A DNA stretch of 40,071 nucleotides from Amphritea sp. Its GTDB lineage: Bacteria; Pseudomonadota; Gammaproteobacteria; Pseudomonadales; Balneatricaceae. Position 1 is the first letter of the stretch, and each line of letters starts with the position of its first letter. The position numbers and the translations under genes were made by a program. Positions 9,663 through 18,633 of this stretch are shown here, piece by piece. The DNA lies in the NCBI GenBank assembly GCA_024679645.1, contig JAIBCZ010000003.1, positions 1 through 40,071 of the forward strand. Reading direction: 5' to 3'. The notes under the pieces are model-generated. The model did not search any database. It worked only from the letters and a program-made list of their open reading frames with translations, and was not told the origin of the DNA.

Positions 9663-10882
9663 AGTTCAGCCAGGGTCGTCAGACGATCTGGATCCCGCAC
9701 ATAAGGATTCTTAATATCCCAGGCATAACCTGCCAGAATCGAACTGATCATCTCTTTAATCTGATCACTTTTCTCTTCTGCAAAAATAACATCTTGCAGG
9801 CGGCCATCGTACCAACCTTCGACAAAAGCCCTAAAGGTATCAACTCCCCGCATCAGAGGAATCGCATACTCTGCCTTCCAGTCAGGCTGCAATCCCTGAA
9901 GCTGCTGATGCACCACCCCTGCAGCAAGTGATGCCGACTTCAAAGCGATAGTCACACCGGAGGAAAACACCGGATCGAGAAACTCACCGGCATTACCCAG
10001 CAGCGCAAAACGCTCGCCAAAAAGGGTTTCAACATCACACGAATAGCCATCAATGATCCCTACAGGCGTATCAAACGCTGCGTTCTCGAGCACCCTATTT
10101 AACATGCCCCCTTCACTGATAAAGCGTTGAAGAATGTCGTCCTCTGTTCCTTCCAGATCAGCATACATCTCCCTCGGTAAAACAACGCCCGCAGAGGCTC
10201 GACCATTACTGAAAGGAATTAACCAATACCAGACTTCCTTATGCTCTGGATGAACGGTAATCAATATCTTATTCCGATCAAAGGAGCTGTCGGAGATATT
10301 GTCTTCTATATGCGTAAATAGCGACACTCGTGAAGCAAGAGCAGATGATTTTTCCAGCTGCATCAGACGAGGGAGCACCCGACCAAAGCCACTACCATCG
10401 AGTATAAATGCGGCACTAACTTTATAAGCAGAACCGCCATCAGAAACAACATCGATATGCACCGCATCCGTTACAGTTTTTACTGCAACAACCGTCTGAC
10501 CATACCGAATTTCAACCCCCCGGGAACTGGCGCAATCCGCCAGCACTTTATCAAAGCGATCTCTTTGTACCTGAAAGGTAGTACCCCAACCCGACGAAAA
10601 TTTTTGTCGAAAATCAAAGCAGTCATAATCATTTGCGCGGGTAAACGCAGCGCCATTCTTATATTGGAAACCTGCTTCAACAACCGCTTGCAGCATGCCA
10701 GCCTGCTCAAGAAACTCCATGCTCTGAGGCAACAGACTCTCACCGATTGAGAAACGCGGAAAATGCTCTTTTTCCAGGACTAAAACCTTGTAGCCATAGT
10801 CCGCTAGTAGTGAAGAGGCCACAGCTCCTGAGGGGCCTGCGCCTATAATAACGACGTCGTAACATCCCTGTGAAACAGTCAT
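9650..10882 (-). CDS. Flavin-dependent halogenase-like FAD oxidoreductase
   Basis: This 410-residue flavoprotein has the N-terminal FAD motif GAGPSG (residues 14-19) with the following acidic residue in VLVLEKE. It also has the motif W219-Y-W-L-I-P224, which fits the WxWxIP signature of flavin-dependent halogenases. Lys75 in GFQYKNGAAF sits where such enzymes keep the catalytic lysine that binds HOX. A DGSGFGR segment near 163-169 and FALLGNAGEFLDP later complete the FAD fold. It lies inside the APE operon between the exporter and the lipoprotein genes, overlapping both. It may halogenate the aryl head group; alternatively it could be a related reductase or hydroxylase that has kept the motifs. 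Confidence 0.75.
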   Translation of the reverse strand: MTVSQGCYDVVIIGAGPSGAVASSLLADYGYKVLVLEKEHFPRFSIGESLLPQSMEFLEQAGMLQAVVEAGFQYKNGAAFTRANDYDCFDFRQKFSSGWGTTFQVQRDRFDKVLADCASSRGVEIRYGQTVVAVKTVTDAVHIDVVSDGGSAYKVSAAFILDGSGFGRVLPRLMQLEKSSALASRVSLFTHIEDNISDSSFDRNKILITVHPEHKEVWYWLIPFSNGRASAGVVLPREMYADLEGTEDDILQRFISEGGMLNRVLENAAFDTPVGIIDGYSCDVETLFGERFALLGNAGEFLDPVFSSGVTIALKSASLAAGVVHQQLQGLQPDWKAEYAIPLMRGVDTFRAFVEGWYDGRLQDVIFAEEKSDQIKEMISSILAGYAWDIKNPYVRDPDRLTTLAELCRN

Positions 10883-13197
10883 GTTTTAATCTCCGGTTGT
10901 AACCTTCGCATCAGTGGTGCAATCAACCAGACCAAACAGAGTCCGGGTAATACAATGATGCCAAAATGATAAAGTACGGGGGTTTTGCTAAAGGTTAATA
11001 ATCCAAATGCCAACAGGCTTGTCACAGCCGACAAGCTTACCGCTAGCCAGGTATGATCGCTATCCGCAGACTCATAGAGGAAAATCCCCATATCCAGGCC
11101 GATACCTAATACCAACATCAGGGCGATAAGGTTAAACAGATTATAACCACCATTACTGAGTATCAGCGCCGCAAAGGTTATCAGCGATGCGGTCAATGGT
11201 GGCAGGATAATACGCCAAAGATCGGTGCGATATCGAATCGCCAGAAGACCCAATACTAAGCCATATGCAATCATCAACCACTGGATTATCTGTTGTCGGT
11301 AATCGGACAACAGGATGCTAATGCTGTCAACGCGGTCAACCCAGTAAACCCCGGCTTCTCCGTCGGTCAATAACTTCAGCTGCCCTTTCAGATCTGAGTC
11401 CAACACCCCCTTCAAACGAATAACACTCGCCACTGCCCCTGAAGTATCACTAACAAGTAGTGAGCGCCAACCCTCACTAGCCTGTAACTGCTGCCATTCA
11501 GTCGGTGTCATAGGTTGCTTAACACCCCGTTCAAGCTCAGTTTCGATATTCAGTCGTTGAAACTCTGAAATGCGAAGAACTGTGCTTATCTCTGGCAGGT
11601 ATTGTCGATACAGATCACGAACTAAGTGATGGTTTTCAGATTGCCGCTGCAGTGACGGTAGCACCTGAGATAAGGCTTGATAGTCTTGTAATCCTGACGG
11701 ATCAACTAATGCCTGCAGGGCTGGTAGTAACCGCTCTTCTGTTTGCAGAACCTTTTCAACACTAGCCCCTGTGATCAGGATAAACTCTGAGCTGCTACTG
11801 TTTCCCAGTAGCTGTTGCACCTGATGATCTTCCTCCAAAAGTTCAATCGAAGAGGTCTGCAGAAGGCGAATATCATCCTGTGACTGTCCCTGCCAGATGA
11901 TAACCAGAGTGCTAAGTGATACCAGGATAAAACCGACAATCAACAATGGCTGGGATTCCAGATGTGGATAACTTTGTCGCCACCGATTCAACAGTGCAGC
12001 AGAGGGCAGCGCTTTCGAAGCTTTCCCACTGCTGATAAAAGGAAGCCATAGCAGAACTGTCAACCAGGCTGCCGTTAACCCGGTTACAGAGAACACCGCC
12101 ATCTGACGCAACCCAGGAAATGGTGCTAGCGCTAGTGCTGCATAGGCGGTCACACTGGAAACCAATCCCAATAGCAAACCTGCAAATAGATTTTTTACGA
12201 CCCTATCTGCAGGCTGCACCTGTCTCTCACAGATAAAGTGCAGCGCATAATCGACAGACACCCCCACCAGTCCAGCGCCAAAGGCCAGGGTTATCAAATG
12301 AACCTTTCCAAAGATCAACAGTGTCACTGCACCGGCCATCAGGCAGCCAATCAAAACCGGAAGTAAAACAGCGCCCAGCGCACTGATACGCTTAAAAACC
12401 AGTAGCATCAGCAGTACGATGCCAAGTAAAGATCCAAGCCCTATCGTTGATATCTCATTTTTGGCCTGTTGCGCACCGGCTGCAGAGTGCCAGATTAACC
12501 CGGAGCGATACAGCTGAGCACCGAGCTGCTCCAATTCCTGATCGAGAGGATCAACCACCGCCAACACCCGTTGCTGTATAGGCAAAGAAAAAGGATCGTT
12601 GTCCAGGCTAAGACGAATAAGGTAAGAAGGCTGCTTAGCCGAAGTCAGTCGAAAAAGCCCCTGCTCCAGGGTTAGCTGTAAACCAGACTGCTGTGCCATC
12701 TGCAGATCTGCATAAAAAGTAAAAGGATCACGGATCGGATCCTGAACACTACCTGAGAGTGGGCTGAATAGTCGCTGTAACGCCAACTGATATTGCTGCT
12801 TACCCTGCCCGGCTAATAACCGGTTGCGTACCTCATCACTCAGCACACTAAAGCGAAAAGGATACAATTCATCAGCGACAAGCGCTGATTCATCTAACTG
12901 CCAGTCTATGCGAGCGATATCAGACAAATTACCTAATTGTTTCACTGCAATAGCAACCGCTTTACGGGCCACATCTTGTTCGGGTGCAGATATAGCCAAT
13001 AATACTTGTCCGGAGAAATCACTGGACAACTTGTCAACAGCCTGGCCAATTTCCGGTCGCTGCTCAGTAACCGGTAAGAGAGCTATCAAACTGGTATCAA
13101 ATGACGGCCCTTGCCTGATGGCAGTTATTACCATGCCCATGACGATAATGAGCCATAGCAGAGCAACCACGTGTCCTTTTTGCAGCGTAATCTTCAT
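10879..13197 (-). CDS. apeM: APE MMPL/RND-family exporter (ApeM)
   Basis: This is a 772-residue inner-membrane protein with two repeats. Each has one membrane segment followed by a large periplasmic loop and then a bundle of about five helices (first bundle near residues 250-420, second near 640-770), for about twelve helices in all. This is the layout of MMPL proteins that move lipids. In APE clusters it is thought to pass the aryl polyene lipid to periplasmic carriers. Acidic residues in the second bundle (GIGLDMGIFLYESADSDH) are in the place used for proton coupling. It overlaps the genes on both sides by four bases. Confidence 0.88.
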   Translation of the reverse strand: MKITLQKGHVVALLWLIIVMGMVITAIRQGPSFDTSLIALLPVTEQRPEIGQAVDKLSSDFSGQVLLAISAPEQDVARKAVAIAVKQLGNLSDIARIDWQLDESALVADELYPFRFSVLSDEVRNRLLAGQGKQQYQLALQRLFSPLSGSVQDPIRDPFTFYADLQMAQQSGLQLTLEQGLFRLTSAKQPSYLIRLSLDNDPFSLPIQQRVLAVVDPLDQELEQLGAQLYRSGLIWHSAAGAQQAKNEISTIGLGSLLGIVLLMLLVFKRISALGAVLLPVLIGCLMAGAVTLLIFGKVHLITLAFGAGLVGVSVDYALHFICERQVQPADRVVKNLFAGLLLGLVSSVTAYAALALAPFPGLRQMAVFSVTGLTAAWLTVLLWLPFISSGKASKALPSAALLNRWRQSYPHLESQPLLIVGFILVSLSTLVIIWQGQSQDDIRLLQTSSIELLEEDHQVQQLLGNSSSSEFILITGASVEKVLQTEERLLPALQALVDPSGLQDYQALSQVLPSLQRQSENHHLVRDLYRQYLPEISTVLRISEFQRLNIETELERGVKQPMTPTEWQQLQASEGWRSLLVSDTSGAVASVIRLKGVLDSDLKGQLKLLTDGEAGVYWVDRVDSISILLSDYRQQIIQWLMIAYGLVLGLLAIRYRTDLWRIILPPLTASLITFAALILSNGGYNLFNLIALMLVLGIGLDMGIFLYESADSDHTWLAVSLSAVTSLLAFGLLTFSKTPVLYHFGIIVLPGLCLVWLIAPLMRRLQPEIKT

Positions 13198-13754
13198 TGT
13201 TGAAGTTCGATAAACTTAATCTGCGTCTGATCCCCTGCCGCTTCAAAAAGCAACACCTCGCGAAGTAACTCATCGCCGCTGAGTTCAACCCGGGCAACCA
13301 CTTGCTCAACACTTTTATCTATTGGATGCAATGTCACTGTCCAATGCTCTTTCGAACCCTGTATATCCATCTCAAAGTATTCTGCAAGCGTCTGCCACTG
13401 CGCCGTCATTACACCGAAAAAAATATCGCTAAAAATTGTTACTACCGGATTAGTCTGACTATCCAGGTTTGAAAGCAGGGTATCACCTTGCTGACTGGAA
13501 ATTGTCCGGGGGGTCAGTGTTAACAAGTTATCGATAGGCTTCAGAGTATGCCAGCGAATCGAGCTACCCCGTTGATAGTCAAAACGACCGGATGATTCAA
13601 ACCGGGCATCCAACGCTTGCACATACTTCACCTGGGTAAACTGCCCCTTTAGCGCTTCCGGCGCAGTTGTAAGCGACTCAAGCAGCCTGGAGTCTGCCGC
13701 CTGGCTCACAACAGGCCATCCGACAAACAAGAGTATAACCAACCATCGAATCAC
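13194..13754 (-). CDS. apeL: LolA-like outer membrane lipoprotein carrier (ApeL)
   Basis: This is a 186-residue periplasmic protein with a signal peptide (MIRWLVILLFVGWPVVSQA, cleaved before ADSR) and the half-barrel pattern of LolA (residues 35-50 LKGQFTQVKYVQAL, then FDYQRGSSIRWHTLKP). It probably carries the aryl polyene lipid or a partner lipoprotein across the periplasm rather than serving general lipoprotein sorting, since it is embedded in the APE operon. It overlaps the thioesterase gene and the exporter gene by four bases each. Confidence 0.87.
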   Translation of the reverse strand: MIRWLVILLFVGWPVVSQAADSRLLESLTTAPEALKGQFTQVKYVQALDARFESSGRFDYQRGSSIRWHTLKPIDNLLTLTPRTISSQQGDTLLSNLDSQTNPVVTIFSDIFFGVMTAQWQTLAEYFEMDIQGSKEHWTVTLHPIDKSVEQVVARVELSGDELLREVLLFEAAGDQTQIKFIELQQ

Positions 13755-14158
13755 GATTTCAGCCCTAGTTTTTGAAACAGAATATCTGGAGACACATAGA
13801 GCATCTCTCCACTGGCGACGTCTACAGCAACTTGAACGGTATACGCTTTCGTCAGACGCTTGCCGGTTTCCACATCGGTAATCAGGTAATTAACCTTCAA
13901 TCGATTTTCCCACTCTACCAGTGTCGCCTTAACCCTGACTTTCTGCTGAAAATGCAAGGGCTGCGCATAGCGGATACGCATATCGATCACCGGCCAGGCA
14001 TAACCGGACGCTTCCATCTGGGGAACGTTGTAATCAAACTGCTCGAATAGCTCGCAGCGGGCAATTTCTAAATACTTGGCATAGTGCCCGTGCCAGGCAA
14101 CCCGCATCACGTCGACATCATGGAAAGGGATTTCAATAATACTCTCAGCTTCAACCAT
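13751..14158 (-). CDS. apeK: Acyl-CoA/ACP thioesterase, 4HBT hotdog (ApeK)
   Basis: This is a 135-residue hotdog thioesterase of the 4-hydroxybenzoyl-CoA thioesterase type. The motif FHDVDVMRVAWHGHYAKYLEIAR (residues 12-34) carries the catalytic Asp of DVDVMRVAWHG. In APE synthesis it probably releases or edits ACP-bound chains. It starts 32 bases after the acyltransferase gene, one of the two small gaps in the operon, and overlaps the LolA-like gene by four bases. Confidence 0.88.
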   Translation of the reverse strand: MVEAESIIEIPFHDVDVMRVAWHGHYAKYLEIARCELFEQFDYNVPQMEASGYAWPVIDMRIRYAQPLHFQQKVRVKATLVEWENRLKVNYLITDVETGKRLTKAYTVQVAVDVASGEMLYVSPDILFQKLGLKS

Positions 14159-14190
14159 ACGACTTCCTAAGCGACTGCGGCATTAAACAA

Positions 14191-15138
14191 TTAATTTCTG
14201 GATTCATCTGAAGCCTGCCCTGATTGCCAGAACGGAAAGAAATTAAACCATTGCAAAGGAGCAAGTTGACAATAGTGCTCGAGTCTTTTCGCATAAGTCT
14301 GTACAGCGCCCTTAATCTGTTCACTGCGATTACGTCTATTAAAACTTATTTGCGCCGCAAACTGTTCTAAATAAAGATGATATCGTTGTTCCTGTTTCAG
14401 ACAGAATAACAGGTATACCGGGCAGCGCAGTAATCCGGCCAGAATAAAGGGGCCTTGTGGAAAACTTGCCTCAGCACCTAAAAAATCAACCAAAGAGGTG
14501 CGGCCCGTTCCGTTAACCGGAGTACGATCTGCTGCAATGACGACATACTCTCCAGCTTCAATACGCTCGGACAAAACCATCGCTGTCGCGGGTGAGATAT
14601 CGGTCACCTGCATTAAATTGATACAGGCACTACTATTGGTTTGTTTCATCAGTGCGTTAAATTTTTCAGCATGCTGGGTATATACCAGCATCGTAATCCG
14701 AATATCAGGCAGCTGATGAGCCAGTGCGCTGCAGATCTCGGTATTACCTAAATGAGATACAAAGATCACACCGCCACGAGTACTTTGATCTACCTCGGCA
14801 AATACATCCGGTGTTTCAAAGATCACATCTTCCCGGTGAATACGACCCATCCAGACCAGTAGTTTATCCAGCAAAACCTCGCCAAAACTCCAAAAATGCT
14901 GACGCGAACTCAATGCCTCCATGAAGCTATTTGGAAAAGCTTTCTGTAAGCGGTCCAAATATTCGGCAGAAGCCTGTCGTGCCGACTGACGGGTGATATA
15001 AAAATAACTGATCACCGGCAGCAGGATCAGCCGAAACCCCCAGCGCCCAAACAATCGGTAGACCAGCAGCAGAAATTTCATCCCGAGCAACGATCCGGCT
15101 TCGCCGATACCGGACCAATGCTTTTGCGGCTCAGCCAT
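14191..15138 (-). CDS. LpxL/HtrB-type acyltransferase (ApeJ C-terminal half)
   Basis: This is a 315-residue lysophospholipid/lipid A-type acyltransferase. An N-terminal hydrophobic anchor (LLGMKFLLLVYRLFGRWGFRLILLPVISYFY) precedes the HX4E-type motif SHLGNTEICSA. RTPVNGTGRTSLVDFLGAEASFPQGPF also fits LpxL-like enzymes. It probably acylates the glycan or lipid anchor with the aryl polyene or a fatty acid. I chose the ATG at 15138 because GGAAGAAG lies just before it; the frame is open to 15198. It overlaps the glycosyltransferase gene by eight bases. In many APE clusters the two are one protein (ApeJ); here they are separate genes. Confidence 0.82.
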   Translation of the reverse strand: MAEPQKHWSGIGEAGSLLGMKFLLLVYRLFGRWGFRLILLPVISYFYITRQSARQASAEYLDRLQKAFPNSFMEALSSRQHFWSFGEVLLDKLLVWMGRIHREDVIFETPDVFAEVDQSTRGGVIFVSHLGNTEICSALAHQLPDIRITMLVYTQHAEKFNALMKQTNSSACINLMQVTDISPATAMVLSERIEAGEYVVIAADRTPVNGTGRTSLVDFLGAEASFPQGPFILAGLLRCPVYLLFCLKQEQRYHLYLEQFAAQISFNRRNRSEQIKGAVQTYAKRLEHYCQLAPLQWFNFFPFWQSGQASDESRN

Positions 15139-15898
15139 TAAACTTCTTCCGGATAATCCCAGGCAAACGCAGCAACATGCCAAAGAAAAGACGAGCATGC
15201 ATTCGAGAGATCAAAATATTATCTTTCACAACATTGAAATGAGAGACCCCATCAATCGGGTAATTCACACGGGTTGGCAGGTTTCTGACAGAAAATCCCT
15301 GCCAGGCCCAACGCACAATCACCTCTGTGTCATAATCCATACGATTGCCACAAGGTTCCTGCTCAAGCATCGCCACCGTCTTCGCCAAGGGATAAACCCG
15401 GAAACCGCACATAGTATCTTTGATGGCAAAGGAAAGCGTATTGATCCAAACCCAGATATGGGTCAGATAGCGTGCATAATAGCGGTGTGCCGGAACAGAC
15501 TCATCATATCGAGGATATCCGATCACCAAAGCCTCTGGCGTTCTTTTAGCGGTCGCCATAAACAGTGGCAGATCCTGCAGGTCATGCTGTCCATCCGCAT
15601 CTACCTGTACCGCGTGGCTATAACCTGCCGCAAACAACTGTCTAAGTCCCGCTTTAACCGCAGCCCCCTTGCCGGAATTTTGCTCCAAACGAATCAACTT
15701 CACCCGATCTGGATGCTGATCACTCAATTGAACAAGCAGATCACGACACTCTGGTGAACTTCCATCATCCACCAGCAATACCGGATAGCCATAACTCAGG
15801 ACATCCGTCAGCGTCACTCCGATAGCTTCTTCATGGTTATAAACCGGAATAACAACAACCGGCTTAAAGTCGATCTCAGCTAAAACAGATCCGGCCAC
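15131..15898 (-). CDS. Family 2 glycosyltransferase (ApeJ N-terminal half)
   Basis: This 255-residue GT-A glycosyltransferase uses a nucleotide- or polyprenyl-linked sugar. VVVIPVYNHEEAIG, VDDGSS and the metal-binding VDADGQHD motif (near residue 98) are present. It resembles the dolichol-phosphate mannosyltransferase-like members that sit in APE clusters. The start is a GTG at 15898, preceded by AAAGGAG and overlapping the ligase gene by 23 bases. It likely builds the glycan or lipid part to which the polyene is attached, together with the acyltransferase just downstream. Confidence 0.87.
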   Translation of the reverse strand: MAGSVLAEIDFKPVVVIPVYNHEEAIGVTLTDVLSYGYPVLLVDDGSSPECRDLLVQLSDQHPDRVKLIRLEQNSGKGAAVKAGLRQLFAAGYSHAVQVDADGQHDLQDLPLFMATAKRTPEALVIGYPRYDESVPAHRYYARYLTHIWVWINTLSFAIKDTMCGFRVYPLAKTVAMLEQEPCGNRMDYDTEVIVRWAWQGFSVRNLPTRVNYPIDGVSHFNVVKDNILISRMHARLFFGMLLRLPGIIRKKFNG

Positions 15899-17576
15899 TG
15901 GAGTGGACTCCTTTATCGGAATAAAAACGAAAACTAAGTTTATCTGTTTCAGGGTTAAATTCGAGCGACAGGCTGATGGTCGACTCAGGAAAAATAACCT
16001 GCTGAAATTTTATAACTTGTAAACGATCAAACCGCCCTGTCAGGTTCAGCATCTGACGCCCATAATGTTCAGCCCAGTGAACTTGTGCGATGCCAGGTAA
16101 AATAGGATTCCCGGCAAAGTGCCCATCAAAATAGATCAGCTCTGCGGGTATACGGCAAACTAACTCAGCGACCTGACCTTCAACGGTCTGACTCAGCAGT
16201 TCAGGCCATTTAACTTCTTCCTGTTCAAACATAGCTTGCAAGCTATCCATCGGTAATTTCCCCTGAGCGTTGTAAGGCATCTGATCAACAAAGCGCCAGC
16301 GTCGAGGCAATAACACCGGTTCAAAGAAATCTTGTAAATACTGTCTGAACTGTTGCACCAGTTTTCGTTTGCCTATCAGGGCTAATTCCTGTCGCCCCAT
16401 CCCGGTAAGCTCAGCGACCAACGCAACTTCAGTCCGTTTACGAGTAATCACCAGCGCCTTTACTACTTCGATAAAGGGATTATTCTGAACGACCAGCTCC
16501 ACTTCCGCCAGTGATACGCGCTTGCCTTCGACTTTAACAATACGATCGACTCGCTCCAATAGTTTAAATCGACCGTCACAAACAAACTCAACACGATCAG
16601 ACATTTTAAAACCTGGTTCCAGCAGCTGATTTGCCGTCACCGTTAATAATGAATCGTCCGTCTGTGACAACCTGATCCCGGGTAACGCCTGCCAGGCTTC
16701 TTCATTTCTATCTGATTGAATCCTCCAGGCAATTGCACCGGTTTCTGAACTACCATAAATTTCACGCACCTGAGTTTTCAGCAGCTTCGCTACCGACAAA
16801 CTGTCTTTCCGCTGTAACGGCGCTGCAGATGAAAGTACTGAGCAGCAGCGCTCAGCGACTTCGGCCCAGGCAACTGTGGTATTAATACGTCCGAGGTGTG
16901 AAGGGGTCGACACCAATGAAAAAGCAGAATAGCGCTGCGCCCTGCTATACACATCCTCGGTGTACTGCCATTGCTGAATTTCAAAGCACTGTCCCCTGAC
17001 CATAGGCCATATCAGGCGAAATATAAGGCCGTAGAAGTGCTGATGAGTTGCCGTTGAGATAACAACAGCGTCGCGATTACCAGGCCAGAGGGCTTCAAGC
17101 GCTGCCACCTCGCTCTCTAACTGAGCAAATGTTTTACCTATAGCTTTAGGCTCTCCGGTCGTGCCCGAGGTGTAGATCTCTAGCGCTGGAGAATCGGTAT
17201 TAAGGACTCTCCATTCAGGTGCTACGTCAAAACTGACAACAACACCCGAAATATCGTAACTCACTAAATCAGCCGGAAAATCACCAATAAACCCCTGAAC
17301 TCGCTGACGCAACCTTTCGCAGGTCGCAGGCCGATTATCACCGGGAATACAAGCGATGCAATCCAGTTGCCAGAGTGCAAACACAATAGACAGGAACTCT
17401 GCCGAATCTTTATGGTATACAGCCCAACGCTGCCCCTTCTCGGCAGGTAGAATCCGCATCCAAAAGGCGACCCTGTTTTCCAAGTCCGATTTACTAACAG
17501 AGCTATCAGCAGCGTAAGCGATAACGCCCTCTGGAGCACTGTTTAACCAACAGGTCAGCGAAAGTAAGTTCGTCAT
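15876..17576 (-). CDS. Aryl-acid AMP ligase fused to hotdog dehydratase (ApeH-ApeI)
   Basis: This 566-residue fusion is read from an ATG at 17576 that gives a TGATG junction with the upstream gene; the frame is open to 17609. The N-terminal part is an ANL adenylating enzyme with the motif YTSGTTGEPK (135-144) and a GSSETG-type A5 region (IYGSSETGA). It should activate the aromatic starter acid and load it on an ACP. The C-terminal 100 residues (about 465-566) are a FabA/FabZ-like hotdog domain with FDGHFAGNPILPG, His486 being the likely catalytic residue. In characterised clusters ApeH and ApeI are separate proteins, so the fusion is notable. Confidence 0.88.
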   Translation of the reverse strand: MTNLLSLTCWLNSAPEGVIAYAADSSVSKSDLENRVAFWMRILPAEKGQRWAVYHKDSAEFLSIVFALWQLDCIACIPGDNRPATCERLRQRVQGFIGDFPADLVSYDISGVVVSFDVAPEWRVLNTDSPALEIYTSGTTGEPKAIGKTFAQLESEVAALEALWPGNRDAVVISTATHQHFYGLIFRLIWPMVRGQCFEIQQWQYTEDVYSRAQRYSAFSLVSTPSHLGRINTTVAWAEVAERCCSVLSSAAPLQRKDSLSVAKLLKTQVREIYGSSETGAIAWRIQSDRNEEAWQALPGIRLSQTDDSLLTVTANQLLEPGFKMSDRVEFVCDGRFKLLERVDRIVKVEGKRVSLAEVELVVQNNPFIEVVKALVITRKRTEVALVAELTGMGRQELALIGKRKLVQQFRQYLQDFFEPVLLPRRWRFVDQMPYNAQGKLPMDSLQAMFEQEEVKWPELLSQTVEGQVAELVCRIPAELIYFDGHFAGNPILPGIAQVHWAEHYGRQMLNLTGRFDRLQVIKFQQVIFPESTISLSLEFNPETDKLSFRFYSDKGVHSSGRICFS

Positions 17577-18118
17577 CAGTTCCGTCTCACCCTTTGCCGG
17601 ACAATCCATTCCGCAGCCATCAGGAAACCGATCAAAATATAAGCGATAAAGCCGTTATACAACATCCATGTCTCCTCAGAACCCCAGATAGCAGTCCCGG
17701 CAGATATTGTTCCATTCAGCACAAAGAAAGCACACCAGACGCGGGTAACGTTACGGGTATAGGCAATCGCCTCTGGCGGAAGATCCGGCTCTTTAATCCG
17801 GGCGAGCTTTTCAACAACCGTCTGCCGGGCATAGAGGCTACTACCAAATATCACCAGCATACTAAAATTGACCAACACCGGATAAAACTTCAAGCCTTGC
17901 TGTATACCCCAAATAATAGCGATCAGTGCAACACCTACCGCACTGGCGAAAATGACTTTACGGTCGGTGCTCTGTTCACCCGCTACCCAGCGCAGCGCCA
18001 AAATGATAGCAAGCAGTGGCAGCAGCAGAGCTGCATTGAAACTCTGTAATCCCCAATACACAATAAAGGGATACGCCAGCGTCAGCACTAGCGCACCGAT
18101 TTTAAAAACCATCGACAT
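17576..18118 (-). CDS. apeG: Membrane protein, COG4648 type (ApeG)
   Basis: This is a 180-residue integral membrane protein with about five hydrophobic segments and the loop ARIKEPDLPPEAIAYTRNVTRVW, which is typical of the COG4648 proteins found in APE and related clusters. The function is unknown, but its invariable place between the ACP genes and the ligase suggests a role in membrane assembly of the pathway. The start overlaps the stop of the second ACP gene by one base (TGATG). Confidence 0.85.
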   Translation of the reverse strand: MSMVFKIGALVLTLAYPFIVYWGLQSFNAALLLPLLAIILALRWVAGEQSTDRKVIFASAVGVALIAIIWGIQQGLKFYPVLVNFSMLVIFGSSLYARQTVVEKLARIKEPDLPPEAIAYTRNVTRVWCAFFVLNGTISAGTAIWGSEETWMLYNGFIAYILIGFLMAAEWIVRQRVRRN

Positions 18119-18363
18119 CAGCCAACCAGTTTTTCAACTTCAGTCACCACATCCTGTACAGTGCGGACCGATTTAAAATCTTCCGGCTTAATTTTCTTAC
18201 CGGTCATCTTTTTCAGTTCAACCACCAGATCAACCGCATCAATACTATCGATATCCAGATCCTGATACAGGTGTGCTTCAGGATGAATGGCGGCGGGGTC
18301 AATCTCAAACAACTCGACAAGTACCGCTGAGATTTTCTGATAAACTTGCTCCTGATCAATCAT
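18118..18363 (-). CDS. apeF: Acyl carrier protein 2 (ApeF)
   Basis: This 81-residue acyl carrier protein is acidic with helices in the usual pattern. The phosphopantetheine attachment serine is Ser40 in DLDIDSIDAVDLV. It is one of two tandem ACPs. In Xenorhabdus work one ACP takes the aryl starter and the other carries the growing chain; which is which here cannot be told. It starts nine bases after the first ACP gene and has an AGAGG ribosome binding site. Confidence 0.93.
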   Translation of the reverse strand: MIDQEQVYQKISAVLVELFEIDPAAIHPEAHLYQDLDIDSIDAVDLVVELKKMTGKKIKPEDFKSVRTVQDVVTEVEKLVG

Positions 18364-18372
18364 AAAAACCTC

Positions 18373-18633
18373 TTAACTCGCCCGTTGTGATTCAATTAAA
18401 ATAGCCAGAGCGTTAACACTCGAAAAGTGTTCACGCGTATCTTCTGAGTCAGCTTTTAACTTAATTCCATACCGCTTTTGCAGCGCCAGACCGATCTCCA
18501 GAGCATCAATCGAATCGAGCCCCAGACCCTCAACAAACAACGGTTCATCATCAATGATCTCCGCTGGCTCAATATCTTCTAAATCCAGGGTTTCAATGAT
18601 CATCTGTTTAATTTCCAGCTGCAGATCGCTCAT
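18373..18633 (-). CDS. apeE: Acyl carrier protein 1 (ApeE)
   Basis: This 86-residue acyl carrier protein has the attachment serine Ser41 in GLGLDSIDALEIG. A GGAG ribosome binding site precedes the ATG, which lies 26 bases inside the end of the acyltransferase gene. With the second ACP next to it and a phosphopantetheinyl transferase gene divergent from the operon, the cluster carries its own means of priming carrier proteins. Confidence 0.93.
   Translation of the reverse strand: MSDLQLEIKQMIIETLDLEDIEPAEIIDDEPLFVEGLGLDSIDALEIGLALQKRYGIKLKADSEDTREHFSSVNALAILIESQRAS

Noticed and set aside
10879-13197. Multidrug RND efflux pump
   Set aside because: It has the MMPL layout and lies inside the APE operon with LolA-like and lipoprotein partners, so pigment lipid export is more likely.
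15197-15757. 186-codon plus-strand frame within the APE operon
   Set aside because: It runs opposite the glycosyltransferase gene, whose motifs are clear; its translation is low-complexity and unlike any family.
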